Source: Streptomyces avermitilis MA-4680 = NBRC 14893
GTDB lineage: Bacteria > Actinomycetota > Actinomycetes > Streptomycetales > Streptomycetaceae
NCBI RefSeq assembly: GCF_000009765.2
Contig: NC_003155.5
Coordinates: forward strand, 5,146,001 to 5,210,000
Direction of reading: 5' to 3'
DNA: 64,000 bases
Below, in pieces: positions 26,524 to 34,558 of the stretch. The notes under the pieces were generated by a model that did no database searches, was not told the DNA's origin, and saw only the letters and a list, made by a program, of their open reading frames with translations. The position numbers and the translations under genes are program-made. Within the stretch, counting starts at the first letter, position 1. Each line of letters opens with the position of its first letter.

Positions 26524-27388
26524 GACCGTGTCCTATGTGGTGAGGCGGACCAGTCGTTTGTAGCAGCACAGTGCAGCGGCGAGGCCGAGAAAGGCCAGGT
26601 AGTTCCGGAGATTGCGTTCGTAGCGGGGGCTGATTCGGCGGTAGCCGGACAGCCAGGAGATGGTCCGCTCGATGACCCAACGGCGGCGGCCCAACCGTTC
26701 GCTGGACTCGATGCCTTTGCGGGCGATGCGCACGCCGATGCGCTTGCCGCGTAACCATTTCCGCAGGTGAGGAATGTCGTACGCCTTGTCCGCATGGAGG
26801 CGCTGGGGCTTGAAGCAGCGGCCGCGGTGGGGGTCGTGTCTCGTTTGGTGACCGGCCACCATCGGCTTCAGGCCCTCGCTGTCGTGGACGTTGGCGGCGG
26901 AGACGCCGACGACCAGGGGCAGTCCGTTCGCGTCCGACAGGACGTGCATCTTGGAACCCGGCTTACCTCGGTCCACGGGGCTCGGACCTGTGTGTTCGCC
27001 CCCTTTTTAGCCCTCACGTGCGCGGAGTCGAGGACGACGCGGGAGACATCGATGAGACGGGCGTCGTCGAGTCGGTGCAGGACCGCTTCGTGCAGCCGGC
27101 CCCAGACCCCGGCCCTGGACCAGATCAGGAACAGGCGGTGGGCCGTCGACTTCGATATGCCGAAGCACGGTGGCAGAGCCCGCCAGGCGCACCCACTCAC
27201 CAGCACGTAGATGATCGCCGCAAACAGCGTCTCATCAGGCGTGTCCTGCGTGCCGCCGCCCTGCGGCCGCACCTTCGACGGTGGGATCAACGGCTTGGCG
27301 ATCTCCCACAGCCCGTCCGGAACAATCCAACTCCACGTACCCCGCCCCATACACGGAACAACGAGCGATCACCACATAGGACACCGTC
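26524..27388 (-). mobile_element. IS5-family insertion sequence (complete)
   Basis: 865-bp element with 20-bp imperfect terminal inverted repeats (left GACCGTGTCCTATGTGGTGA, right complement identical but for one base) and a 3-bp TTA target duplication (26521-26523 and 27389-27391). It contains one transposase gene in two overlapping frames and lies downstream of the secreted-cargo operon promoter region. Confidence 0.9.
26533..27350 (-). CDS. IS5-family transposase, two frames joined by probable -1 frameshift
   Basis: The N-terminal frame (27350 down to 26868) gives the DUF4096-like domain (LWEIAKPLIPP, GCAWRALPPCFGISKSTAHRLFLIW) and the first DDE Asp in VLDSAHVRAKKG. At about 27000 the sequence AAAAAGGGGGC allows a -1 slip that yields KKGGEHTGPSPVDRGKPGS and joins the C-terminal frame (26976 down to 26533) carrying the second Asp (HADKAYD) and the Glu region (RRWVIERTISWLSGYRRI). 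Such shifting is normal in this IS group. All DDE segments are present, so the transposase may be active. Confidence 0.87.
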
Positions 27389-27400
27389 TTAGACGTCGTT

Positions 27401-27560
27401 TCATTTGGTGAGGCGGCGCTGGCAGATGAGGGCTGCGGCGATGCCAGCGAAGGCGAGGCAGTGTTCTGCCTTGCGTTCGTAGCGGCGGTGGAGTCGGCGG
27501 CAGCCGGCGAGCCAGGACACGGTCCTCTCGACGACCCAGCGGTGGCGGCCGAGCCGCTTT
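27401..27560 (-). pseudogene. C-terminal fragment of a second IS5-family transposase
   Basis: Encodes about 53 residues, the end of a different IS5-type transposase (RLGRHRWVVERTVSWLAGCRRLHRRYERKAEHCLAFAG), stopping at 27401. Its left terminal sequence abuts the complete IS (TTA at 27389-27391). Upstream it breaks off at about 27558, where element DNA starts. It is related to, but not derived from, the intact IS next to it. Confidence 0.85.
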
Positions 27561-28278
27561 GGCCCCGGCCCGTAAGGCAGCACGTCAGGCGCTGCGCAGG
27601 TCCGCGGCCCACTTCCAGGGGCGCCGCCTGCTCGCCGCGCTGCTCGCGCTGCCGGTCGGTGTGCTGGGCTGCCTGACCACCTGGATCGGCCGCAAGTTCG
27701 ACATCCCGTCCCTGATACATCCCGGACGGCGGCTGTACCGGCGGATGGTGCAGACCGCGGGCGATCAGCGCGCGGCGCGTGACGAGGCCGCCCGCCAAAC
27801 CCTGCGCGAGCAGGAGGCCGCCGCGGATGCGGAGGCAGCGCAGGACGGCACGGACGGCATCGCGGACGGTGTCGAGCGTCCGGCCGCGAAGGTTCCCGCC
27901 AGCACGAATCCCGAGGTCAGCGAAGGAGAGCACGTGTCCGGATTCCAGTTCGAAGAGGTCGCCTCCGAGATGGAGCAGGCCGCCAACCAGTACGACCCCG
28001 AGAACGCCATGGAGATCCTCGCCATGGTCGAGGGTCTGCCGGCCGCGCTGACCAGCGTGGCGAACGTGATGAAGATCCTCGCGGAGCGCTCCGACTCGGA
28101 GTTCCCGCTGGAGAAGGAGGTCGCGGACGGCTTCAACGACATCTTCGGCGCCCTGATGAGCGCCGTCGCGGTCGCCGAGGACATGGGGCCGCTGTTCCGG
28201 CAGGCCCACGAGCAGGACATCGCCCGGCATGAGGACCCCCGCAACGGCACCGAGGCTGAGAAGGGCTGGAACGTCTGA
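27559..28278 (+). CDS. AICE conserved protein upstream of traB, 5' end replaced by IS remnant
   Basis: About 239 residues from a TTG that belongs to the IS junction, so the original N-terminus was probably lost. The sequence keeps a basic stretch, a membrane segment (RRLLAALLALPVGVLGCLTTWIG), a Glu/Ala-rich helical linker (DEAARQTLREQEAAADAEAAQ), and a C-terminal domain (FEEVASEMEQAANQYDPENAMEILAMVEGLPAALTSV). Similar proteins precede traB in Streptomyces AICEs; their role is unknown. It ends one base before the traB ATG, suggesting one operon. Confidence 0.7.
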   Translation: MAPARKAARQALRRSAAHFQGRRLLAALLALPVGVLGCLTTWIGRKFDIPSLIHPGRRLYRRMVQTAGDQRAARDEAARQTLREQEAAADAEAAQDGTDGIADGVERPAAKVPASTNPEVSEGEHVSGFQFEEVASEMEQAANQYDPENAMEILAMVEGLPAALTSVANVMKILAERSDSEFPLEKEVADGFNDIFGALMSAVAVAEDMGPLFRQAHEQDIARHEDPRNGTEAEKGWNV

Positions 28279-28279
28279 G

Positions 28280-30368
28280 ATGAGCAGCACCGCCACCGCC
28301 AAACAGAACAGCGCGAGTGGCCCGGTGCTGGACTGGGCTGCCGGTCACGGACCCGTGACCGGCGCCCTGTCCGCGACCACCGGAGCCTTCGCCGTCGCCA
28401 CCACCGGCGCCGCAACCGCCATGCCCCCCGGCTGGGCCCTGGCCGTCGGTGCCGCCGGCGCGCTCGGACACACCGTCGTCGGCCTGCGAGTACGCAACGC
28501 CGGCCGCACCCTCGCCACCCGCGCCGCCTCCTGGCTGGTCGGCGCCGGCTGGACCACGTGGGCCATGACGAACGGCCCGCTGACCTGGGCCGCTCTCGGC
28601 TCGCTCGCCACGATCGGCGTGGGCATCGGCGCCGCCGCCCGCTCTGCCGCGCTGTACGAGGAGGCACGCGAGGAGGAGGCCATCGCTGCGGAACAGCGGC
28701 AGATCGCCGCGGAGTTGTCCACGGAACGCCGCGCGATCGCCGCGGAATGGGTCGACCGCATCCAGCGCGTCTGCTCCATCACCGTGCGCGTGCTGGGGGT
28801 GGAGATGTGGGAGACCGGTGCCGGGTTCTCCATCGACGCAGAACTCCCGCCCGGCGGCGCCACCTGGAACAAGATCGCAGCCGAGTCCCCGCGGCTGTCC
28901 GCGGACGCCCGGCTGCACCGCCACCACGTCCCCCGGCATCGACCAGGGCCGGGTCATCATCGACGTGACCACGGTCAACGTCCTGGAGCAGGAACGCACC
29001 TACCCCACCGACTACAGCACGCTGTCCCTGCACACGGGCATCCCGTGGGGGTATCGCACCAACGCACAGCAGATCCTCGCCTACCTGCGCGAGCAGTGCG
29101 CCCTGATCGTCGGCCCGACCGGATCGGGCAAGACGAACATGGTGCACGCGATCCTCGCCGGGTTCGCCCGTGCCGAGGACGTCCTCACGTGGGTGATCGA
29201 CCTGAACGCCGGATCGGCCGGTCTGCCGTGGGTGCTGCCCGCGCTGAACGGCCAGATCGTGCGGGAGGACGGCAAGCCCGTGCGGCCCGGTATCGACTGG
29301 CTCGCCGGCACGTTCGATGAGGCCATGACGATGCTGGATGCGGCCGTGCGCGTGGCCAAGCAGCGCAAGATGGGCTACCAGGCGCTTCTGTCGAAGGCCA
29401 ACACGGACCTGTTGCCGATCAGCGCCAAGATTCCTCAGATCATGCTCGTGATCGATGAGGGCGCGGAGATCCTGGTCAGCCCCGACCGGCAGGTGCGCAA
29501 GCTCGGGGAAAAGATCCTGGAAGTCATCCGGATCGCCCGCGCCATGGGCGTGCGCACCGTGCTCACCGCGCTCGGAGCGACTGGCAGCGTGCTGAGCAAC
29601 CTGATGATCCGCCGCGAGGCAAAGGTCCGTGTCGCTCTCACGGGTAGCGAGACGGAGGGCATGGACCTGAGCAAGATGTTCCCCGGCAGCCGGGGCCTGC
29701 GCGTGGACCAGGCCCCTTACAAGGGCGCCGGGTTCATGGGAACCCCGGAGTCGCCGGCCGCGCTGTTCAAGGCCTGGCGGATCCTCCCGAACCAGATCCG
29801 GGAGATCACCGCCGCCACATCCGACCGGCACCCACGGCTGGACGACGTGTCCGCAAAGGCAGCCGGACCCGCATACGCGCGGCGCTGGGATGCCGACCGC
29901 ACCGCATGGATGCGCGACCAGGCCGTGTCGGACGACGCCGGCGATGACTCGCCCGTGACGCCCGGAGCGCTCCGCCTGTCCGCACTGAACGAGCAGCAGG
30001 AGTCTCCCGAGGACGCCCTCGCACGCCGATTCCGGGAGGAGATCGACGCGCAGTTCGGCACCGCACCCGAACCCCACACCACCGAGCAAGACGACGTGGC
30101 GGAGCGGCCGGTCGGACTGAACCTGTCGGCGCTGCGGGACGAGCAGGACAGCCCAGCGCAACAGGCCGCGCTCGCCGCACTGATCGCCGCCGGGCCCGCC
30201 GGGACGGGAGCATCCGCGATCGCCCGCACTCTCGCCGACGGGTTCGGGACGACGCGTCAGACGGTCGTGGGCTGGCTGAAAACTTGGCTGACCGACGGCA
30301 CCGCCGTTCGCGTCGGGGAGGGCACCAAGGCCCGCTACGTACACCGCTCCCACACCCCCAACGGCTGA
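28280..30368 (+). pseudogene. traB: traB (FtsK/SpoIIIE-type conjugal DNA translocase), frameshifted
   Basis: Single-protein translocase of Streptomyces conjugation, moving double-stranded DNA through a hexamer. Frame 1 (28280 to about 28910) gives the N-terminal membrane part and the region up to AADARL-like SADARLHR. Frame 2 (about 28905 to 30368) gives SPGIDQGRVIIDVTTVNVL, Walker A GPTGSGKTN, Walker B LVIDEGAEIL, and a C-terminal winged-helix-like region (ASAIARTLADGFGTTRQTVVGWLK). The frames meet at a GGCTG near 28908-28915; loss of about 8 nt between short repeats would explain this. As read the gene is broken. Confidence 0.85.
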
Positions 30369-30371
30369 TCG

Positions 30372-30518
30372 CTTGTCGCTTGTCGTCCCTCACGCGCCGC
30401 ATGTCGTCTAACGGGTCAGTGGGGCCCGAATACGGTTTGTGACCTGGGAGGCGACAAGCGACAAGACAAGCAACGCGACAAGCCGCACGACAAGAGGGAC
30501 GACAAGCCACGCGACAAG
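30372..30518. repeat. GACAAG repeat cluster, candidate clt/TRS transfer locus
   Basis: Just after traB, seven copies of (G)CGACAAG or GACAAG lie in direct orientation between 30451 and 30518 (at 30451, 30458, 30465, 30475, 30488, 30500, 30511), and two inverted copies (CTTGTCG) at 30372 and 30379. Streptomyces TraB recognises clusters of 8-bp TRS repeats in clt loci beside traB. The copy number, unit size and position match that pattern; the unit sequence is different from the pSVH1 TRS (GACCCGGA). Confidence 0.72.
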
Positions 30519-30536
30519 CAACCCACCCCGCCGCAT

Positions 30537-30565
30537 GGGCCCGCGCCACCTGTTGGCGCGGGCCC
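30537..30565 (+). terminator. Hairpin downstream of traB and the repeat cluster
   Basis: GGGCCCGCGCCA / TGGCGCGGGCCC inverted repeat with a 5-nt loop. It separates the clt-like array from the small membrane protein gene. No T-run follows. Confidence 0.6.
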
Positions 30566-30590
30566 GCGGCACACCTTGAGGGAGTCAGAA

Positions 30591-30899
30591 ATGCGCCAGC
30601 CCACCCCGCCCGGACAGATAGCCCCACACATCCCCGCCGACGTCTTCCAGCGCTCTCAAGCGACCGGACAGCCGGTCGTGTTCGTCGTCAACGACACCCC
30701 GCCCGCCGTCCCCTGGGCCCGGCTCCTGATCCCGTTCGCGATCGCCGGGGCCGCCGCTCTTGGCACCTGGGGCGTGGTCGCCGCCTTGTGCTGGCTGATG
30801 GACGTGGCCGCGCACACCGCAACCGTCATCGGGGGCGCCGCGGGACCCATCGGAGCCGGCGGCATCACGCTCAAGCTCGCCCGCGGCAAGAACACCTAG
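30591..30899 (+). CDS. Small membrane protein of the element (Spd-like position)
   Basis: A 102-residue protein with two hydrophobic segments (about 45-69, WARLLIPFAIAGAAALGTWGVVAAL, and about 80-93, ATVIGGAAGPIGAGG) and a basic C-terminus (KLARGKNT). ATG 30591 has GAGGGAG upstream. In AICEs and plasmids, small membrane Spd proteins that help intramycelial spread often follow traB. The assignment rests on position and topology only; sequence similarity is not evident to me. Confidence 0.6.
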   Translation: MRQPTPPGQIAPHIPADVFQRSQATGQPVVFVVNDTPPAVPWARLLIPFAIAGAAALGTWGVVAALCWLMDVAAHTATVIGGAAGPIGAGGITLKLARGKNT

Positions 30900-30905
30900 C
30901 TACGC

Positions 30906-30950
30906 CAAGGGCGGCCCCACCGTCTCGCCAAAGCCGCGGGGCCGCCCTTG
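30906..30950 (+). terminator. Terminator after the small membrane protein gene
   Basis: 13-bp inverted repeat CAAGGGCGGCCCC / GGGGCCGCCCTTG with a 19-nt loop, 7 bp beyond the stop codon. Confidence 0.7.
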
Positions 30951-30988
30951 CCAACCAGCATCCGTCTACGGAACTGGAGACCTCCAGA

Positions 30989-31345
30989 ATGACCCAACCT
31001 GCCAACGTAAGGCGAGACCCCGCCTTACCGATCAGCACAGATCTCACCCGACTCGGACTGCTCGCCTGGGCAACGCAAACCGCACAGCGCGGCCGGCACG
31101 TCATCCCGCTACGGCCGAACGACAAGCGCCCGGCAGGCCACGCGGAGCAGTACTGCCCCGCCACCGGGCGGTGCGCGGATGGACACAAGACACCCGAGCA
31201 GCGCGCCACCACCGACGTTGAACTGCTCATCGCCGCATGGGCACAAGCGCCGTACAACGTCCGTATCGCCACCGGCCCTTCCGGGCTACGGGTCATCGAC
31301 CTGGACGGCTCCATCCGCACCGCCCGCCCGCGGGAGGCCGCATGA
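30989..31345 (+). pseudogene. Truncated element Prim-Pol replication gene
   Basis: N-terminal 118 residues of a Prim-Pol protein: LLAWATQTAQRGRHVIPLRPNDKRPAG, then a Cys/His zinc-like cluster (YCPATGRCADGHK) and GPSGLRVIDLDGS with the catalytic DxD. The frame stops soon after, so the SGGxH motif and C-terminal domain are missing. ATG 30989 follows GGAG. In AICEs this gene would be the replication initiator. Its stop overlaps the start of the integrase remnant, marking the deletion junction. Confidence 0.8.
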
Positions 31346-31554
31346 CCGCCCGCAACTCCCCCCACCTGGAAGGCCTACCGCGCCCCGCCCGACCGGCCGG
31401 ATCTCAGGCGACTGTGGGCGAACCGAAGGTCGCCGCGCGCGCCGGCCACAGCATCGCTGTGCTGTACCGCTTCTACGCGAAGATCTTGAAGGGGGGCCAG
31501 CAGCAGTCCAACAGCCTGATCGCCCGCGCGCTCGACGAGGGGGAATGGCCCTGA
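31342..31554 (+). pseudogene. C-terminal remnant of tyrosine integrase
   Basis: The last about 45 of 70 residues match the integrase end: VAARAGHSIAVLYRFYAKIL then GGQQQSNSLIARALDEGEWP. The RxxGHS motif and the Tyr nucleophile segment (YRFYAK) are present but the catalytic RHR core is gone. It lies 77 bp from the right attachment repeat, the normal place for an AICE integrase. An internal deletion fused it to the Prim-Pol stump. Confidence 0.85.
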
Positions 31555-31630
31555 TCCCGGCCCACAGATGGCCCATACGCACTGGTCAAACCTGGGATAT
31601 GGGCGAGTCGGGGTGAGACAGGGTGAACGC

Positions 31631-31666
31631 AGAAGGGGTGCCCCTCCCGAGAGTGGCACCCCTTCT
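31631..31666 (-). terminator. Terminator of tRNA-Ser(TGA)
   Basis: Hairpin AGAAGGGGTGCC / GGCACCCCTTCT with a 12-nt loop beyond the tRNA 3' end on the minus strand. It is part of the duplicated attachment repeat, so a copy also lies at 24753-24786. Confidence 0.75.
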
Positions 31667-31750
31667 GACCTGCAACACCTTTGACCTGCGCGGTGGGTGT
31701 GGGATTTGAACCCACGGTGACATCGCTGCCACGACGGTTTTCAAGACCGT
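31632..31750. repeat. Right attachment repeat of the element
   Basis: 119 bp identical to 24753-24871, from the anticodon arm of tRNA-Ser(TGA) through its terminator. On this side the repeat joins the true 5' half of the tRNA (31751-31777). Confidence 0.93.
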
Positions 31751-31777
31751 TCCCTTAGGCCGCTCGGGCAACCCACC
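31691..31777 (-). tRNA. tRNA-Ser (anticodon TGA), element target
   Basis: Class II tRNA of 87 nt on the minus strand: acceptor arms GGTGGGT/ACCCACC, anticodon stem ACGGT/ACCGT around loop CTTGAAA (TGA), variable arm CGTGGCAGCGATGTCAC, T arm GTGGGTTCAAATCCCAC, discriminator G. The 3' part is duplicated at the far end of the integrated element. Confidence 0.97.
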
Positions 31778-31840
31778 CCGCGTCGCCGGTGATCGGCGGC
31801 GCGGGGACAAGAGTAACGGGTCAGGTGCCCCGCGTGCGGC

Positions 31841-33259
31841 TCAGCTGTCGCCCACGCGCTCTCCCAGCGTGACGTCCGTCGTGCGGGCCTTGCCGTCCCG
31901 GGTGTACGTGAGCTTCACCGTGGCGCCGGGGCGGTGGGTCCAGATCTCGCCGATCAGGGTCGGGCCACTGTCGATCACCATGTCGTCGAGCTTGGTGATG
32001 ACGTCGCCCGGCTTGAGGCCGGCCTTGGCCGCGGGGCCGTTCGGGGTGATCGCGTCCGAGCCGCTGGCACCCTGCTCAGTGATCTTCGCGCCGCCCGTGC
32101 CCTCTTCGAGGGAGACCGAGGCGCCGATCACCGGGTAGACCGGCTTGCCCGTCTTGATCAGCTCCTGGGCGACGTACTTCGCCTGGTTGATCGGGATCGC
32201 GAAGCCCAGGCCGATCGAACCGGACTGGCCCGAGCTGCCCAGACCGCCACTGCTGGAGGACTGGATCGCGGAGTTGATGCCGATGACCGAGCCCTGCGCG
32301 TCCAGCAGCGGACCGCCCGAGTTGCCCGGGTTGATCGACGCGTCCGTCTGCAGCGCGCTCATGTACGACGCCTTGCTGCTGGAGCTGCCGTCGCTGGAGG
32401 CCACCGGCCGGTTCTTGGCGCTGATGATGCCCGTCGTCACCGTGTTCGAAAGGCCGAAGGGCGCGCCGATCGCGATCGTCGAGTCGCCGACAGCCACCTT
32501 GTCGGAGTCGCCCAGGGTCAGCGGCTGCAGGTCCGACGGCGCGTTCTTGAGCTTGACGACCGCGACGTCGTAGCCCTGCGCGTGACCGACCACCTCGGCG
32601 TTGTACTTCTTGCCGTCGGGGAAGGTCGCGGTGAGCTTGCCGCCGTCGACCGCCTCCGCCACCACGTGGTTGTTGGTGACGATGTGGCCCTGCTTGTCGA
32701 AGACGAAGCCGGTGCCGGTGCCGCCCTCTCCGCTGCTGCTCTGGGCCTCGATGGTGACCGTGCTCGGCAGCGCCTTGGCTGCCACGCCCGCGACCGTGCC
32801 CGCGTCCCGCTTGACGGAGCCGCCGCTGTCGGAGGCGGAGACCGTCGTCGAGCCGCTCGATCCGTCGTTGTCCTTGGCCAGCGTGTAGCCGATGCCGCCG
32901 CCGACTCCGCCCGCGACCAGCGCGGCCACGAGGATCGCGGCGAGCAGTCCGCCGCGGCCGGCCTTCGGCTTCGGCGCGGGCTGCTGGTACGAGGAGCCCC
33001 ATTCGGCGCCCGCGCCGCCACCGTCGGCGTACGCGGGCGTCGCGGGCGGGGGAGGCGGCCAGCCCGCCTCGGCGGCGCCCGGAGCGTGCTGGGCGAAGCC
33101 CTGATGTGCGGGCGGCTCACCGAAACCCTGTCCGGGGGCGCTCGCCGACGGAGCGGCACCGACAGGCGCGGCGCTCTGCACGGGAGCGGGAGTTTCCACC
33201 GGCACGGGAGGTGCTGACGGGGCCGGGGGTACCGCGGTGCCCTCGTTCTCGGTGCTCAC
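31841..33259 (-). CDS. HtrA/DegP-type S1C serine protease with PDZ domain
   Basis: Membrane-anchored envelope protease, 472 residues. A Pro/Ala-rich cytoplasmic tail (1-105) is followed by one TM (GGLLAAILVAALVAGGVGGG, about 106-126). The trypsin-like domain (about 165-375) has His in NNHVVAEAV, Asp in GYDVAVVKL and Ser in NPGNSGGPLL. One PDZ domain (about 380-465) includes GPAAKAGLKPGDVITKLDD. GTG 33259 follows GAGGAGAAG. It faces the GDPD gene divergently. The family handles misfolded secreted proteins under stress. Confidence 0.93.
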   Translation of the reverse strand: MSTENEGTAVPPAPSAPPVPVETPAPVQSAAPVGAAPSASAPGQGFGEPPAHQGFAQHAPGAAEAGWPPPPPATPAYADGGGAGAEWGSSYQQPAPKPKAGRGGLLAAILVAALVAGGVGGGIGYTLAKDNDGSSGSTTVSASDSGGSVKRDAGTVAGVAAKALPSTVTIEAQSSSGEGGTGTGFVFDKQGHIVTNNHVVAEAVDGGKLTATFPDGKKYNAEVVGHAQGYDVAVVKLKNAPSDLQPLTLGDSDKVAVGDSTIAIGAPFGLSNTVTTGIISAKNRPVASSDGSSSSKASYMSALQTDASINPGNSGGPLLDAQGSVIGINSAIQSSSSGGLGSSGQSGSIGLGFAIPINQAKYVAQELIKTGKPVYPVIGASVSLEEGTGGAKITEQGASGSDAITPNGPAAKAGLKPGDVITKLDDMVIDSGPTLIGEIWTHRPGATVKLTYTRDGKARTTDVTLGERVGDS

Positions 33260-33543
33260 AGCTCTTCTCCTCGATCCACGGCTGTTGTTCTCGGTCGCAC
33301 TCGGTCACGCTCACTCACGCTTGTCGTCGGTCCGGCGCGATTCAGCTGTGCATGTGCATTTTTTTGTACGCCGTCAGCTTTTCCCACTGGCCGTCAGAGC
33401 ACCATAAGCGGTGGCTGTGGGTCCGCGGCCATCCTTTATATCGGACCTGTCGCGCTAAACAGTTATATTCCCGATATCTGTGCGATGCCAGAACGACGCC
33501 TCCCCGCTCCGCGCCTACCCCGCCACGGTGGCACCATGACGCG

Positions 33544-34353
33544 GTGACCCACGCACGACAGCACCCGATCCAGGTCGTCGCCCACCGAGGGGCCTCCGAA
33601 GAGGCGCCGGAGCACACCCTGGCCGCGTACAAGAAGGCGATCGAGGACGGTGCCGACGCCCTCGAGTGCGACGTCCGGCTGACTGCGGACGGCCATCTTG
33701 TCTGCGTCCACGACCGCCGCGTCAACCGTACGTCCAACGGCCGTGGCGCGGTCTCCGCGCTGGAGCTCGCCGAGCTCGCCGCACTGGACTTCGGCTCCTG
33801 GAAGAACGGCGACGAGGCCCCCGACTGGGAGCACCGCCCCGAGGACCGGGAGAACACCTCCGTACTCACCCTGGAACGGCTGCTCGAACTCGTCGCCGAC
33901 GCCGGGCGTCCGGTCGAGCTGGCCATCGAGACGAAGCACCCCACCCGCTGGGCGGGCCAGGTCGAGGAACGGCTGCTGCACCTGCTGAAGCGATTCGGCC
34001 TCGACGCCCCCGAGTCCGCCGCGACGTCGCCGGCGCGCGTCATGAGCTTCTCGGCGCGCTCACTGCACCGCGTCCGGACCGCTTCCCCGATGCTGCCGAC
34101 CGTCTATCTGATGCAGTTCGTCTCGCCCCGGCTGCGCGACGGGCGGCTGCCCGCGGGTGTCCGGATCGCAGGCCCCTCCATGCGGATCGTGCGCGGGCAC
34201 CCCGGATACATCGAGCGCCTCAAGCGGGCCGGACACCAGGTGCACGTATGGACCGTGAACGAGCCGGAGGACGTCGATCTCTGCGTTGAGCTGGGCGTCG
34301 ACGCCATCATCACCAACCGCCCGCGCGCGGTGCTGCATCAGCTCGGCCGCTGA
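33544..34353 (+). CDS. Glycerophosphodiester phosphodiesterase
   Basis: GDPD-family TIM-barrel hydrolase, 269 residues, cleaving glycerophosphodiesters to sn-glycerol-3-phosphate and an alcohol. Motifs: VVAHRGASEEAPEHTLAAY (catalytic His, Glu), ALECDVRLTADGHLVCVHD (Glu/Asp metal, second His), ELAIETKHP, and the C-terminal VHVWTVNEPEDVD. No signal peptide. GTG 33544 is the only start near the domain edge; the ribosome site is weak. The 280-bp region upstream has an AT-rich core (33340-33480). Confidence 0.92.
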   Translation: MTHARQHPIQVVAHRGASEEAPEHTLAAYKKAIEDGADALECDVRLTADGHLVCVHDRRVNRTSNGRGAVSALELAELAALDFGSWKNGDEAPDWEHRPEDRENTSVLTLERLLELVADAGRPVELAIETKHPTRWAGQVEERLLHLLKRFGLDAPESAATSPARVMSFSARSLHRVRTASPMLPTVYLMQFVSPRLRDGRLPAGVRIAGPSMRIVRGHPGYIERLKRAGHQVHVWTVNEPEDVDLCVELGVDAIITNRPRAVLHQLGR

Positions 34354-34558
34354 CGGCGGAGTGAAAACCCTGGGTCCCTCCCCGGGCGCCATCCCGAAAA
34401 CACCGTCGGAATCCGGCCACCTGATTACAGGGTGTGCACCGGCGCGTTCGTTCCGTGTTCGATCGTTACGAGTGCGTCAGCGGACGTGGACCGGCCGGTT
34501 TCCAGTTCAGTCCAAAGGGGCATTCACACCGTGGCGTGGGGCGAAGGAGGTCTCGGGG

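Larger units (their letters stand above)
24753..31750. mobile_element. Decayed actinomycete integrative conjugative element (AICE) in tRNA-Ser(TGA)
   Basis: Region of about 7 kb bounded by identical 119-bp direct repeats (24753-24871 and 31632-31750). Each repeat contains the 3' part of tRNA-Ser from the anticodon arm plus its terminator. The intact tRNA is at the right end, as expected when attP restores the 3' half. Contents: lipoprotein and secreted cargo, an IS5-type insertion, an IS5 fragment, an AICE conserved protein, traB with a frameshift, a clt-like repeat array, a small membrane protein, and stumps of Prim-Pol and tyrosine integrase next to the right repeat. Without an integrase catalytic domain or replication gene it should not excise or transfer unaided. 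Confidence 0.88.

Noticed and set aside
30451-30518. CRISPR-like array
   Set aside because: Repeats are only 6-8 bp with irregular 0-6 bp spacing and no cas genes; a TraB recognition cluster fits better.
33340-33480. AT-rich patch as possible transferred DNA
   Set aside because: Short, intergenic, and placed where both divergent promoters should be; no repeats or genes.
33106-33543. Longer N-terminus of the GDPD protein
   Set aside because: The extension crosses an AT-rich promoter region and has no family similarity; GTG 33544 fits the usual start.
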